Source: Sulfurospirillum sp. UCH001 (GTDB taxonomy: Bacteria; Campylobacterota; Campylobacteria; Campylobacterales; Sulfurospirillaceae). From it: a stretch of 64,000 nucleotides of DNA. Shown here piece by piece: positions 1 to 8,813 of the stretch. The notes beneath the pieces are model-generated. The model was not told the origin of the DNA. It ran no database searches and saw only the letters and a program-made list of their open reading frames with translations. The stretch's first letter is position 1; the number at the start of each line of letters is the position of its first letter. The position numbers and the translations under genes were made by a program. Location: the NCBI RefSeq assembly GCF_001548035.1, contig NZ_AP014723.1:1240001-1304000 (forward strand), in the 5' to 3' direction.

Positions 1-1
1 G

Positions 2-1015
2 CAGATGGTTATTATCGGTTTTGATGGAACAAAAGAGGGCGATAAATGGGTTGACCAAATCGCAAAAGATATCAAGCGTGAAAAAATCGGTGGTGTCTTT
101 TTAAGTGAAAAAAATATTCAAAATATAACACAACTCAAAAAGCTCAATGAGTATCTTAAATCCAATGCCCCTAAAGAACTCCCGCTTATTGTTGCAGTTG
201 AGCATGAAGGTGGTGATAAGAGTATATTTGATGCAAAAAAAGGTTTTACTGAAGTTGCATCTGCTTATGAACTAGCCAAAAATAAGGATATTGTTGAAAC
301 AGAAGCACTCTATCAAAAATTAAGCACTGAACTATCAAAAAGCGGTGTCAATGTTAATTTTGCTCCTGTTCTTGATTTGCAACCTAAAAAAGATATCTAT
401 GAGAGTTCAAAGTTACAACGCAGTTATTCGAGTTATGAAGAAATTGTAACAACTTATGCGATGCTGTTTATCAATGCTCTTTATGCAGAAGGTGTGATGC
501 CTGTCGTGAAATATTTTCCAACAGCAGGAGCCAATCTTTGGAATAACTTCTCTAGTGAAGAAGATGTCACCAAAACATGGCGCTTTGAACAATTAAAGCC
601 TTATTATGATTTGATTGCTTTTGGTAAGATGGATGCTGTTTTGATGTCGCATGTGATGCAAAAAGAGATTGATCCTAAAAATCCAACCTTGTTTTCAAAA
701 TTAGTGATTCAAGGATTGCTCCGCGATAAAATGCATTTTGAAGGTGTAGTCTTCGCTGATAATTTACGCACCAATTCTATTGCAAGCAGTGTTGATTTTA
801 AACAACGCGTTATTCGCTCTATCGATGCAGGAGCTGATATATTGGTATTTACAAACTATTTTGCAGATAACGCAAGTATGCCTTTTACAATTAATAAAAT
901 TATTATCGATGCCATAAAAAATGGTGAGCTAAAAGAGGAACGTATAGCGCTTTCGTATGAGCGTATTGTGAAGTTTAAACAAAAACTATCAAAGAGGGGA
1001 AGCCATGTTAATTAA
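2..1015 (+). CDS. GH3-like (NagZ-related) protein, 5' end outside the window, probably catalytically altered
   Basis: The reading frame is open at the left edge. The first visible residues, QMVIIGFDG, match the internal QMLMVGFDG-type motif of glycoside hydrolase family 3 N-terminal domains, so the ATG at position 5 is not the true start and a signal or leader region is missing. GH3 proteins of this type (NagZ) remove N-acetylglucosamine from peptidoglycan fragments. The fold is recognisable: EHEGG stands where DQEGG is usual, and FADNL corresponds to the segment carrying the nucleophilic Asp. However, the acid/base loop, normally KHFPGHG followed by DxH, reads KYFPTAGANLWNNF and lacks the His dyad. 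The stop overlaps the next gene by 11 nt, implying co-translation. Family assignment is good; activity as a hexosaminidase is doubtful. Confidence 0.8.
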   Translation, partial: QMVIIGFDGTKEGDKWVDQIAKDIKREKIGGVFLSEKNIQNITQLKKLNEYLKSNAPKELPLIVAVEHEGGDKSIFDAKKGFTEVASAYELAKNKDIVETEALYQKLSTELSKSGVNVNFAPVLDLQPKKDIYESSKLQRSYSSYEEIVTTYAMLFINALYAEGVMPVVKYFPTAGANLWNNFSSEEDVTKTWRFEQLKPYYDLIAFGKMDAVLMSHVMQKEIDPKNPTLFSKLVIQGLLRDKMHFEGVVFADNLRTNSIASSVDFKQRVIRSIDAGADILVFTNYFADNASMPFTINKIIIDAIKNGELKEERIALSYERIVKFKQKLSKRGSHVN

Positions 1016-2231
1016 AAATGCTTTAGTGTCAACACCTAAAGGAGTTGTGAATCAAAATGTCTTGATTGATGAAGGTAAAATAGTTGCGATCTCAGAGCAT
1101 CTTGACGCATCTAATCATGAAGTTATCGATGCACAAGGGCTCTACTTGCTTCCAGGCCTCATCGATCTTAACGTGCGCTTTTCCAATAGCTGTCTCAATC
1201 AAGAACATATTGATAAACTTTCAAATAGTTGTCTTAAAGGTGGTGTCACTACAGCGGTTGTTATGTCTGACTTTATGCCAAGACTTGATAGCGCGACACT
1301 CTTAGAACTTGTTAAGTTTAAAATTGACCAAGCAAAAATAAACCTTCAAATCAGTACACCTCTCGCAGATGAAAAAGAAGATCAACTCCATAATATTGCA
1401 ACACTTCTTAATAATGGCGCAGCAGCGATATTAGCAGATTCACATCGCAATGCCAATCTGCTTAGACGTGGTATGCAATATGCAACAATGAAGCAAAAAC
1501 CACTCTTTGTACAATGTTATGAGCCAAATTTGGATGATAATGGATTGATGAATGATGGCGTAATTGCTTCTAAACTTGGCCTTTCTGGAATTTCAAAAAT
1601 CTCAGAAACAGCTGAAGTTGCTAAGGTTTCAGAGCTGGCTTATTTTTATGGTGCCACTGTTGTTTTAAAAGCGCTTTCAACCAAACGTTCTTTAGAGATT
1701 GCAAAAGCGCATAAAGCACTTAAAGGTGAGCTTTATACAGAGGTTTCCATTCATCATCTATGTAAAAATGACAGCAGTTGTGATGGATTTAATACCTATG
1801 CAAAGCTCATGCCGCCATTACGCGAAGAAGAAGAGCGTAAAGCTTTAGTGCATGCACTTCAAGAAGGAAGTGTTGATATTCTTACTTCAGCACATTCCCC
1901 GAAATCAATTTTATATAAAGATGTGGCATTTGAAGATGCAGCTTTTGGTATTGGCTCAATTGAAGAATTCTTAACACTTGCTCATACATTCCTTGTCAAA
2001 AATGGAGTGATTGATCTAAGTACATTGATTCGTATATGCTGCAAAAATCCTGCTAAAGTATTAGGACTAAACACTAAAGGAAGTATCGCTGTGGGATATG
2101 ATGCGGATTTGGTACTCTTTGATCCTAAAGAAAGCTATGAAGTTACCAATACACACTCACTCTATTGTGGTGAGACTTTGTATGGAAAAGTGAAAAAAGT
2201 TGTTGTCGGTGGTCAGTTAATTCTAAACTAA
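1005..2231 (+). CDS. Non-catalytic dihydroorotase-like protein (PyrC' type)
   Basis: This 408-residue amidohydrolase-fold protein is alignable with class I dihydroorotases (PGLID motif at about residues 50-54, EVSIHHL near 245, and a C-terminal beta-sandwich segment). The zinc ligands are gone. The HxH after PGLID is N56-V-R58, the usual histidines of the mid-barrel strands are replaced (QCYEPN, KALSTKR), and the usual DHAPH reads SAHSPKS. In other bacteria such inactive homologues (PyrC' or PyrX) act as structural partners of aspartate transcarbamoylase in pyrimidine synthesis, and a separate enzyme does the catalysis. That role is inferred here. The start ATG at 1005 follows AGAGGGGAAGCC and lies inside the end of the GH3-like gene. 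It converges on truA with only 4 nt between the stops. Confidence 0.85.
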   Translation: MLIKNALVSTPKGVVNQNVLIDEGKIVAISEHLDASNHEVIDAQGLYLLPGLIDLNVRFSNSCLNQEHIDKLSNSCLKGGVTTAVVMSDFMPRLDSATLLELVKFKIDQAKINLQISTPLADEKEDQLHNIATLLNNGAAAILADSHRNANLLRRGMQYATMKQKPLFVQCYEPNLDDNGLMNDGVIASKLGLSGISKISETAEVAKVSELAYFYGATVVLKALSTKRSLEIAKAHKALKGELYTEVSIHHLCKNDSSCDGFNTYAKLMPPLREEEERKALVHALQEGSVDILTSAHSPKSILYKDVAFEDAAFGIGSIEEFLTLAHTFLVKNGVIDLSTLIRICCKNPAKVLGLNTKGSIAVGYDADLVLFDPKESYEVTNTHSLYCGETLYGKVKKVVVGGQLILN

Positions 2232-2235
2232 TCGT

Positions 2236-2970
2236 CTAGTAAAAAACACGTGAAAGATAAAGTCCACACGCTGGAATCAGTGTTGTGGATACTTTCATTT
2301 TACGATCTCTCTGTGCAATGAGATCTTCAAAGCTTAGTGTTCCATCGCACACTTTCAGTAAACTTGAGCACATCATGCGTACTTGAGAACGTAAAAAAGC
2401 ATCTCCTAAAAAATAGATGATAATAAGATTTTTATGACGATACGCTCCTGCTTTAAAAATAGTACGTTCATCCTTTGTTGTCCCACCACCAAGCTTTTTA
2501 AAATACTCAAAATTATGAAATCCAACAAATGCTTGGGCATACTCATTGAGTTTTTCAACATCAATTGGTTGTACATGTAGCGCATAATTAGCCAAAAAAG
2601 GCTGATAGCCTCCATCATAGAGCACATAACGATACAGCCTTTTTTTTGCATCAAATCGTGCATGAAAAGTGGAATTTATAAGTCTGATATTGTGAATAAA
2701 GATAGAAGGTTGCAAAAAACCATTGAGATGCGATTTTAGCTTTTCGAGATCTTTCCAAAAAGAGGGTATGTCTATATGTGCAATTTGATGAGTAGCATGA
2801 ACACCTGTGTCAGTGCGTCCACTGCCAACGATGCATCCTTCGATGTTAACACGTTTGAGTGCACAGGCGAGTGCTCCTGCAACACTTTGTGTCGCTTTTG
2901 TTTCATTTTTTTGAATTTGGAAGCCATGAAAAGCGCTTCCATCGTAACTTAGGGTAAGTTTAACACGCAT
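2236..2970 (-). CDS. truA: tRNA pseudouridine(38-40) synthase TruA
   Basis: TruA isomerises uridines 38-40 in the anticodon arm of many tRNAs. The 244-residue product starts MRVKLTLSYDGSAFHGFQ, the standard TruA N-terminus, and carries the catalytic-Asp motif GRTDTGVHA at about residues 52-60. It also has the conserved FHARFDAKKRLYRY and FLRSQVRMM segments later. Length is normal for the family. It is the last gene of a leftward run (glmU, coaBC, a hypothetical gene, prepilin peptidase, an LptF/G permease, truA). The permease stop is only 6 nt upstream of its start, so it is probably co-transcribed. Confidence 0.96.
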   Translation of the reverse strand: MRVKLTLSYDGSAFHGFQIQKNETKATQSVAGALACALKRVNIEGCIVGSGRTDTGVHATHQIAHIDIPSFWKDLEKLKSHLNGFLQPSIFIHNIRLINSTFHARFDAKKRLYRYVLYDGGYQPFLANYALHVQPIDVEKLNEYAQAFVGFHNFEYFKKLGGGTTKDERTIFKAGAYRHKNLIIIYFLGDAFLRSQVRMMCSSLLKVCDGTLSFEDLIAQRDRKMKVSTTLIPACGLYLSRVFY

Positions 2971-2976
2971 AAGAGT

Positions 2977-4002
2977 TTAGAACATAGCACGAATGCGCTT
3001 TTGATAAATTTGATACGCAATCAAAAACGTTGCAATAAAGACAATAATTGGTGCACTTTGAGGATTCCATGTCGATACAAGCGTTGTGAGCGTTAGATAA
3101 ATGGCAATGGTTGAAAACATAGCAATATAAATACCACCTTTATTATAACGATACGTTACAATCCCAATGCTCAGAGCGATAAGTGTTGAAGCAATTGGGA
3201 AAAGGGCAATAAGCAAGAAAAATGAAAGATCATAAGCACGTCTTTGATCTGTAAAAACTCCATTCCAATACTCTTGAATAGTTTGAATGGCCCCTACAGG
3301 TGTTTTAGGCCTAGAGTTAATATGCATTCGCTCAAAATCAGTTTGTTGAATATCTTCTTTTGTAAATTCAAAAATCTTTCCCTGATCAAGGTTAAGTCTG
3401 AGTGTTCCTTTCTCATTATCAATAACAGCATTGGTAGCGACAATAAGCTTTTCATCCTCTTTTGCTGTTGGTGCTTGATAGAGCGTAATGCCACTATAGA
3501 GTTTATTTTCATCACTGTGCTCAATGTATACAAGCCAATCAGAGAATTTTTGCCCAAACTCATTGGCTTTAATATTAAATTTCGCTTCTGCTTTTTTATA
3601 TTCTAAAAAGTTTGTATTGAGTTGCTTTGAGATAGGAATAAGTACAAAAATATCTAAAACTAGAACCAATGAAAGAATACTCGATAATCCTAAAAAGAGT
3701 TGTGCTATTTTCTTAGGATTGTAGCCAAGGGTGAAGAGAACAATGGTTTCATTCTCTTTTGAGAGGTTAAAAAGCGTAATACAAAGCGCAATAAAAAATG
3801 TCAAAGGAAGTGTGTAGATAAGCGTACGTGGCAACAGATAGATGTAGAGCGTTCCCAGTTCTAAAAAGTTCATCTTGATGATGGCGGTCATAGCCGTTAA
3901 TTTGATGAAAAAAACCACAGAGGTAATAAAAAAGAGAATAAAAAATAAAGAGCTAAAGAGCTCACTGAAATGTTTTAAAAGATAACGACTTACTCTATTC
4001 AT
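2977..4002 (-). CDS. LptF/LptG family permease (lipopolysaccharide export)
   Basis: The 341-residue protein has the YjgP/YjgQ (LptF/LptG) architecture. Three N-terminal hydrophobic segments lie within about residues 15-120, and a periplasmic jelly-roll-like stretch follows with the signature FNIKANEFGQKF. Three C-terminal membrane segments sit at about 255-335. In the family these permeases pair with the LptB ATPase to lift lipopolysaccharide from the inner membrane to the periplasmic bridge. Whether this copy is the F or the G subunit cannot be settled from sequence alone, so no symbol is given. Its start overlaps the prepilin peptidase stop by 8 nt, consistent with one leftward operon. Confidence 0.88.
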   Translation of the reverse strand: MNRVSRYLLKHFSELFSSLFFILFFITSVVFFIKLTAMTAIIKMNFLELGTLYIYLLPRTLIYTLPLTFFIALCITLFNLSKENETIVLFTLGYNPKKIAQLFLGLSSILSLVLVLDIFVLIPISKQLNTNFLEYKKAEAKFNIKANEFGQKFSDWLVYIEHSDENKLYSGITLYQAPTAKEDEKLIVATNAVIDNEKGTLRLNLDQGKIFEFTKEDIQQTDFERMHINSRPKTPVGAIQTIQEYWNGVFTDQRRAYDLSFFLLIALFPIASTLIALSIGIVTYRYNKGGIYIAMFSTIAIYLTLTTLVSTWNPQSAPIIVFIATFLIAYQIYQKRIRAMF

Positions 4003-4723
4003 AGATTAATTCCATTATGTGTAAAATTGGTGTTTCAAAAAGCCACGTGAGCAGGAGCCCAAGGGCTAAAAATGGGATGAACGCAAGCTCATACCCTTTT
4101 TTTCGTATAATCATAAAAATGATCAAAGCAATAACAGCACTGATATAAATTGCCACAAGTCCGAGTTTGATACCTAATAATGCACCTATAATACCAGCGA
4201 TAATAATATCGGCCTCTCCCATCACTTCTTTTTTAGCAAGAGCTGAGATAAAAAAGCGTAAAAAAGCAAAAGCACCCATAAATAAAAGACCATTTTGTAA
4301 CGATACAAGAGGGTCTCCTGTACAAAAAGATAGAATCAAAGCAGGAAGACTTAATGCATCAGGAACTGCTTTATAGCGAAGATCAATAATACTGAGCGCT
4401 AATAACAGAGCAAAAACAGAAGCGATCAAAAGAGCTTGAAGTGTATTTGCTAAATAAAAATAGATAAATGCATAAAGAAATGCAGAACTTAATTCTACCA
4501 GTGGATATTGAAAAGAGATGTGGCTTCTGCAAAAAGCGCATTTGCCTCTTAAAAAAATCCATGAAAAGAGAGGTACGTTATGGTACCACGCTAAAGGATG
4601 TAAGCATGTAGGGCAGTGTGATGCAGGAAGATTGATACTTTCATTTTTTGGTAAACGTATAATCGCAACATTAAGAAACGATCCTATACATAAACCAAAG
4701 AGTGTCACTAAAACGCCTTCCAT
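3995..4723 (-). CDS. Type IV prepilin peptidase / N-methyltransferase (A24 family)
   Basis: This is a 242-residue polytopic membrane protein. The cytoplasmic zinc-binding loop of PilD-type enzymes is present, with paired cysteines CPTCLHPL and CAFCRSHIS at about residues 37-70. The two catalytic aspartates of the A24 aspartic peptidases are seen in SIIDLRYKAVPD and in GEADIII, which replaces the common GxGD. Family members cleave type IV pilin-like leaders after glycine and methylate the new N-terminus. No pilin or secretion genes are in this window, so the substrate is unknown. The gene lies between a hypothetical protein and the Lpt permease in a leftward run with overlapping or nearly touching ends. 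Confidence 0.92.
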   Translation of the reverse strand: MEGVLVTLFGLCIGSFLNVAIIRLPKNESINLPASHCPTCLHPLAWYHNVPLFSWIFLRGKCAFCRSHISFQYPLVELSSAFLYAFIYFYLANTLQALLIASVFALLLALSIIDLRYKAVPDALSLPALILSFCTGDPLVSLQNGLLFMGAFAFLRFFISALAKKEVMGEADIIIAGIIGALLGIKLGLVAIYISAVIALIIFMIIRKKGYELAFIPFLALGLLLTWLFETPILHIMELIYE

Positions 4724-4729
4724 AACTTT

Positions 4730-5464
4730 TTAACCCTTCACATCTAGTACCAAATCACTCAAGTCAAAAAGAGGTTTAAGCTCTTTTGTAAGAGTAAAGT
4801 GTGTAATCATACCCAATTTAGGGCTTTCTTTTTGCAAATAATATAAACTTTTTTCATACATTACGGTAATTTGAAGCTCTGATGCACTCATCATCCCTAA
4901 AAGAGGACCTAAATGTTCAGATGCGATATAAAAATGAAGTGAGGTGTCTGTTCTTTTTTGAAATTGCACCATCACTTTTTTCCCTTGATGAAGCAAAGGA
5001 AGATGAATCGTTGCTTTTGAAAGGGCTAAGAGCATATAGGTATAGGTTTTAAAGGACTCTTTTGAGAGCTGTTCATCGCCTAGTTGTTTCAGTAAAAAAT
5101 CTCTAAAATCGCTATAACTAAAGCTCTCTTCATCTATGAATTGATCTAGAGAAAATGGTAAAAAATAGGCTTCATCTTCAAAAAGAGTAGGTTGTCTATA
5201 AAGATTGGAGATTGTTAAAATGCCACCTCGACCTTCTGAAAAGTTAGCCCAGTATTTTTGTCCTTCAGATAGGTTTTTACTGCTTTTTGTAGTGAGCTCT
5301 TTGCGTCCAATTTTTAGACGGTAACGTCCTGCATCCATATGTTTTATGACTTCAATACTAACAGGTAAATTGGCATTAAAATTGATACTTGAACTGCTTG
5401 TATGTTCAATATCAGAGCCTATGCCTGCTAGTTTTTGAAGTGTAGAAATCATAGGTGTGAACAT
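4730..5464 (-). CDS. Conserved hypothetical protein
   Basis: The product is about 244 residues, soluble, with no signal peptide or membrane segment. The N-terminal third contains a short beta-rich stretch of the form GRYRLKIGRKELTTKS followed by GQKYWANF, loosely reminiscent of small beta domains in FliK-like proteins. I do not assign a function on that. Two starts are possible: the ATG at 5464, which overlaps coaBC by 16 nt, and the ATG at 5452, which forms an ATGA overlap with the coaBC stop. A GGAG lies 2 nt before the first and about 14 nt before the second, so neither is decisive. Its position between coaBC and the prepilin peptidase suggests co-transcription only. Confidence 0.7.
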   Translation of the reverse strand: MFTPMISTLQKLAGIGSDIEHTSSSSINFNANLPVSIEVIKHMDAGRYRLKIGRKELTTKSSKNLSEGQKYWANFSEGRGGILTISNLYRQPTLFEDEAYFLPFSLDQFIDEESFSYSDFRDFLLKQLGDEQLSKESFKTYTYMLLALSKATIHLPLLHQGKKVMVQFQKRTDTSLHFYIASEHLGPLLGMMSASELQITVMYEKSLYYLQKESPKLGMITHFTLTKELKPLFDLSDLVLDVKG

Positions 5465-6660
5465 TGCTCCACAATGTGTTCTGCTATCTCAAATTTACCA
5501 GCGAGGCTAAATTTTTGCACAGAAGCATTGGTAATAAAATGAATTTCGTTTTTACTGCTTCCAAAACTGTTTTGCTCTTTGAGCACATTAAGGCAAACGG
5601 CATCAAGATTTTTAGCGATAAGCATTTTACCTGCATTCTCTAATGCTTTTTTCTCATCCATTTCTGCTTTAAAACCGATCATTTTAAAGCCTTTCTTTGG
5701 GAGCGATGAAAGAACATCGACATTGCGCTTAAGCTCTAGATTATAGGTTTCACCTAATTCTTCTTTTTTGAGTTTTCCTTCATGTGTTGTAACTGGAACA
5801 TAATCACTCACTGCTGCTGCCATGAGCAGATATGGGGTTTTATCATTTTTGGTGATGTATTGCATTTGTGAAAGGAGTGCTGCTTGTAGTTCTGCTGTAC
5901 TTTTAACATGCAACGTATTGATAGCATGGATGTTGGGTGTTTCGCCACTACTGATAAGGGTGACATTTGCGCCTCTTAAATAAAATGCAAGGGCTAAAGC
6001 AGATGCTTGTTTTCCACTCGAAAAATTTGTAAGGCATCTGACATCATCGATTTTTTCCATTGTACCGCCACCAGTGATGATGACTTCACGTTCACTCCAA
6101 AATGGCTCTTTAAGCAATAAGCGAGCGCAGGTATAGAAAATCTGTTCAATATCGGCAAGGGCACCCACGCCTTCATCATTGCATGCAAGTAATTTGGATT
6201 GCGGAGCAACGATCTCATAGCCTAAAGAAGAGAGTTTACTAAGGCTCTCTTGTGTGATGGTATTTAACATCATGTTGGTATTGGCAGAAGGCGCTAGAAC
6301 AATCGTTTTTGTAAAAGCAATAGCCGTTTGCGTCATGAGATTATCTGCAATGCCATGAGAGAGCTTGTTAATGGTATTCACAGAAGCAGGTGCTATGACG
6401 AAGAGATCTGCCCATTTGCCGGTGTGAATATGGCTTAGCCCTTCACTCCAACTTTCTGTATCTGCATGTAAAACTTTGTTTTGGCTAATGGTCTCAAATG
6501 TCAGTGGAGCAATAAAACGCTTTGCATCTTCGCTCATAAGTACTTTAACTTCTGCTCCTGCTTTAACAAAGAGGCGAATCAGCTCTAGAGCTTTGTAAAT
6601 GGCAATGCTTCCAGTGACGCCTACAAGAATTTTCTTTCCTAATAATTGATTATTTCGCAT
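5449..6660 (-). CDS. coaBC: Bifunctional phosphopantothenoylcysteine synthetase/decarboxylase
   Basis: CoaBC adds cysteine to 4'-phosphopantothenate and decarboxylates the product, two steps of coenzyme A synthesis. The N-terminal flavoprotein half starts with KKILVGVTGSIAIYKALELI and has SHIHTGKWADLFVIAPAS, which includes the catalytic-His region. It then has the substrate-clamp segment SANTNMML and the LACNDEGVG cysteine region. The C-terminal synthetase half has VIITGGGTMEKIDDVR and ends in a typical NEIHF segment. The ATG at 6660 is chosen because it begins just before the flavoprotein domain and overlaps the glmU stop by 11 nt. The frame stays open further upstream inside glmU, but that part does not resemble CoaBC. 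The protein is 403 residues, normal for the family. Confidence 0.94.
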   Translation of the reverse strand: MRNNQLLGKKILVGVTGSIAIYKALELIRLFVKAGAEVKVLMSEDAKRFIAPLTFETISQNKVLHADTESWSEGLSHIHTGKWADLFVIAPASVNTINKLSHGIADNLMTQTAIAFTKTIVLAPSANTNMMLNTITQESLSKLSSLGYEIVAPQSKLLACNDEGVGALADIEQIFYTCARLLLKEPFWSEREVIITGGGTMEKIDDVRCLTNFSSGKQASALALAFYLRGANVTLISSGETPNIHAINTLHVKSTAELQAALLSQMQYITKNDKTPYLLMAAAVSDYVPVTTHEGKLKKEELGETYNLELKRNVDVLSSLPKKGFKMIGFKAEMDEKKALENAGKMLIAKNLDAVCLNVLKEQNSFGSSKNEIHFITNASVQKFSLAGKFEIAEHIVEQCSHL

Positions 6661-7954
6661 CTTTTTTTCCAAAAAATTTGTAGAAGAAACCTTCAATGAT
6701 TTTAAGAGGTTCTCTATTGATAGCCAGCGCACCTTGTGGGATGTCTTTAGTAACGGTTGTTCCTGAAGCGATGAGTACATCATCTGCGATGGTAACAGGT
6801 GCAACCAGTTGAGTGTCACTTCCCACAAAAACATTTTTACCAATGATCGTTTTGTATTTAGCTTTACCATCGTAATTGCAGGTAATGGTACCGCAACCGA
6901 TGTTCGTTCCTTCATCAATGCTCGCATCGCCTAAATAACTAAGGTGTCCTGCTTTAACACCTTTGAGGGTAGATTTTTTGATCTCAACAAAGTTGCCAAT
7001 ATGCGTATCTTCGATGAGTGAGTCTGGTCGAACACGCGCCATTGGTCCAATGTCAGAATTTTTAATACTACTTTTTTCAATAACAGAATGTGCCTTAATA
7101 TGGGCATTCTCTAAACGTGTTCCTTTAAGCAATGTCACACCATTTTCAAGTTTGCATTCACCTTTGATTTCTACATCTGCTTCAATGTAGATTGTGTGCG
7201 GTAAACGCATACTGACACCTTGCTCCATAAAACGACGTTTGATACGATCTTGCATCAGCTCTTCTGCTTGTGAGAGATGGTATTTTGAGTTAACGCCCAT
7301 AAAGGTAGCTTCATCGACAAAAAGAGCTTTAACCGTTTTGTTCTCTGCGTTAGCGAGAGCTATAAGATCAGTGATGTAGTACTCTTTTTGACTGTTATTA
7401 TTGGAAAGTTTTGGAAGGTTTTCTTTTAAAAAATCGGTCTTGAAAAGATATACGCCTGCATTGACTGCAGTCACTTTTTTTTCTTCAACACTTGCATCTT
7501 TTTCTTCTACGATTTTTTCAACATTATAGTGAGTATCCATGATGACACGACCATAACCAAATGGCTCTTTACACGTAAAAGCGCTCATCACAACATCAGC
7601 GTCCAAATGTGTAAAATTTTGCATATTTTCTGCTTCGAGAAGTGGCATGTCACCATTGAGGACAAGTAAACGCTCATACTTTGGTCTTACGCCACGGATG
7701 GCTCCACCCGTACCAGGGAAGTTTTGATGGTCTTGTATGATATAGTGAATGTTGGAGAAATAACGATTCATCCTCTCTTGAACAAGGTCTGCTTGATGGT
7801 ATAAAATGACATGAATGTCATCGCTGATTTTTTGTGCTTCTTTGATGATGTGATATAACATCTCAAAACCGCTAATCTCATGAAGTACTTTTGGCAGAGT
7901 TGATTTCATACGTGTACCAAGTCCTGCAGCCATAATTGCAATCGAAATATTCAT
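6650..7954 (-). CDS. glmU: Bifunctional GlmU: glucosamine-1-phosphate acetyltransferase / UDP-GlcNAc pyrophosphorylase
   Basis: GlmU makes UDP-N-acetylglucosamine, the precursor of peptidoglycan and lipid A. The N-terminal nucleotidyltransferase domain shows the LAAGLGTRMKS-type loop (here MAAGLGTRMKS, about residues 8-18), LNGDMPLL and the GYGRVI segment. The C-terminal half is a left-handed beta-helix of hexapeptide repeats with VRPDS, AGHLSYLGDA and NYDGKAKYKT, typical of the acetyltransferase active site. At 434 residues it is slightly shorter than many homologues. The ATG at 7954 is preceded by AGGAAC. It leads the leftward coaBC-truA group and diverges from fliP. Confidence 0.96.
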   Translation of the reverse strand: MNISIAIMAAGLGTRMKSTLPKVLHEISGFEMLYHIIKEAQKISDDIHVILYHQADLVQERMNRYFSNIHYIIQDHQNFPGTGGAIRGVRPKYERLLVLNGDMPLLEAENMQNFTHLDADVVMSAFTCKEPFGYGRVIMDTHYNVEKIVEEKDASVEEKKVTAVNAGVYLFKTDFLKENLPKLSNNNSQKEYYITDLIALANAENKTVKALFVDEATFMGVNSKYHLSQAEELMQDRIKRRFMEQGVSMRLPHTIYIEADVEIKGECKLENGVTLLKGTRLENAHIKAHSVIEKSSIKNSDIGPMARVRPDSLIEDTHIGNFVEIKKSTLKGVKAGHLSYLGDASIDEGTNIGCGTITCNYDGKAKYKTIIGKNVFVGSDTQLVAPVTIADDVLIASGTTVTKDIPQGALAINREPLKIIEGFFYKFFGKKDAK

Positions 7955-8069
7955 AAATAGTGTTCCTAAGCGTCAGATGAAATCTATTTTAACGAAAAGT
8001 TGTTTAAAGATTAAAACGTTTTTAACGCAAAACCAACTAAAATCATACGATTATATTGAAGGAAGCCAT

Positions 8070-8813
8070 TTGAAAAACCTAAAGAGAATTTTACTTTTAT
8101 TACTGATTTGTATGACGCCAGTGGCTTTTGCTGCCGATACAATTCCAACAGTCAACCTCTCTTTAAGTGCTCCAAACTCTCCGCAGCAACTGGTAACCAG
8201 TATGAATTTAGTACTGGTGCTAACCATTTTAGTATTGGCACCTTCACTCGTCTTTATGATGACCAGTTTTTTACGCCTTCTTATTGTTTTTTCTTTTCTT
8301 CGCCAAGCTTTGGGAACACAGCAAATGCCCCCATCTCAGGTTATGGTTTCTTTAGCGATGATTTTGACGTTTTTCATTATGGAACCAGTTATGAAAGAGT
8401 CGTATGAAGTAGCCATTAAGCCTTATTTGGCGGAGAAAATGAGTTACCAAGATGCCTTTGAAAAAGGTGCGGCCCCTTTTAAAGCCTTTATGATTCGCAA
8501 TACCCGTGAGAAAGACTTAGCGCTTTTTTTCCGAATTCGTAACCTTGAAAATCCTAAAAATATCGAAGATGTGCCTTTAACCGTAGCTATGCCTGCATTT
8601 ATGATCAGTGAGTTAAAGACAGCGTTTGAGATAGGCTTTTTGCTCTACCTTCCTTTCCTTGTTATTGACATGGTTGTAAGTTCTGTTTTGATGGCAATGG
8701 GTATGATGATGCTACCCCCTGTTATGATCTCTTTGCCGTTTAAACTGCTGATTTTCGTTCTTGTAGATGGTTGGAATTTACTGGTACAAAAACTTGTGGA
8801 GAGCTTCCATTAA
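8070..8813 (+). CDS. fliP: Flagellar export gate protein FliP
   Basis: FliP forms the core of the flagellar type III export gate in the inner membrane. The start is set at a TTG (8070) because GAAGGAAG sits at the right distance and the protein then opens with a canonical cleavable signal peptide (LKNLKRILLLLLICMTPVAFA). An upstream in-frame ATG at 7977 would add 31 non-family residues. The mature part has FMMTSFLRLLIVFSFLRQALG, the P-rich QQMPPSQVM segment, and the C-terminal DMVVSSVLMAMGMMMLPP and FKLLIFVLVDGW motifs, all characteristic. Four membrane segments are visible. No other flagellar gene is nearby, consistent with the scattered flagellar genes of this bacterial group. Confidence 0.95.
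   Translation: MKNLKRILLLLLICMTPVAFAADTIPTVNLSLSAPNSPQQLVTSMNLVLVLTILVLAPSLVFMMTSFLRLLIVFSFLRQALGTQQMPPSQVMVSLAMILTFFIMEPVMKESYEVAIKPYLAEKMSYQDAFEKGAAPFKAFMIRNTREKDLALFFRIRNLENPKNIEDVPLTVAMPAFMISELKTAFEIGFLLYLPFLVIDMVVSSVLMAMGMMMLPPVMISLPFKLLIFVLVDGWNLLVQKLVESFH

Noticed and set aside
5449-6927. A longer CoaBC starting at 6927
   Set aside because: The extra N-terminal part lies in glmU and does not resemble CoaBC; the ATG at 6660 fits domain and operon overlap.
7977-8069. FliP starting at the ATG at 7977
   Set aside because: It would bury the signal peptide behind 31 unrelated residues; the TTG at 8070 has a proper ribosome binding site.
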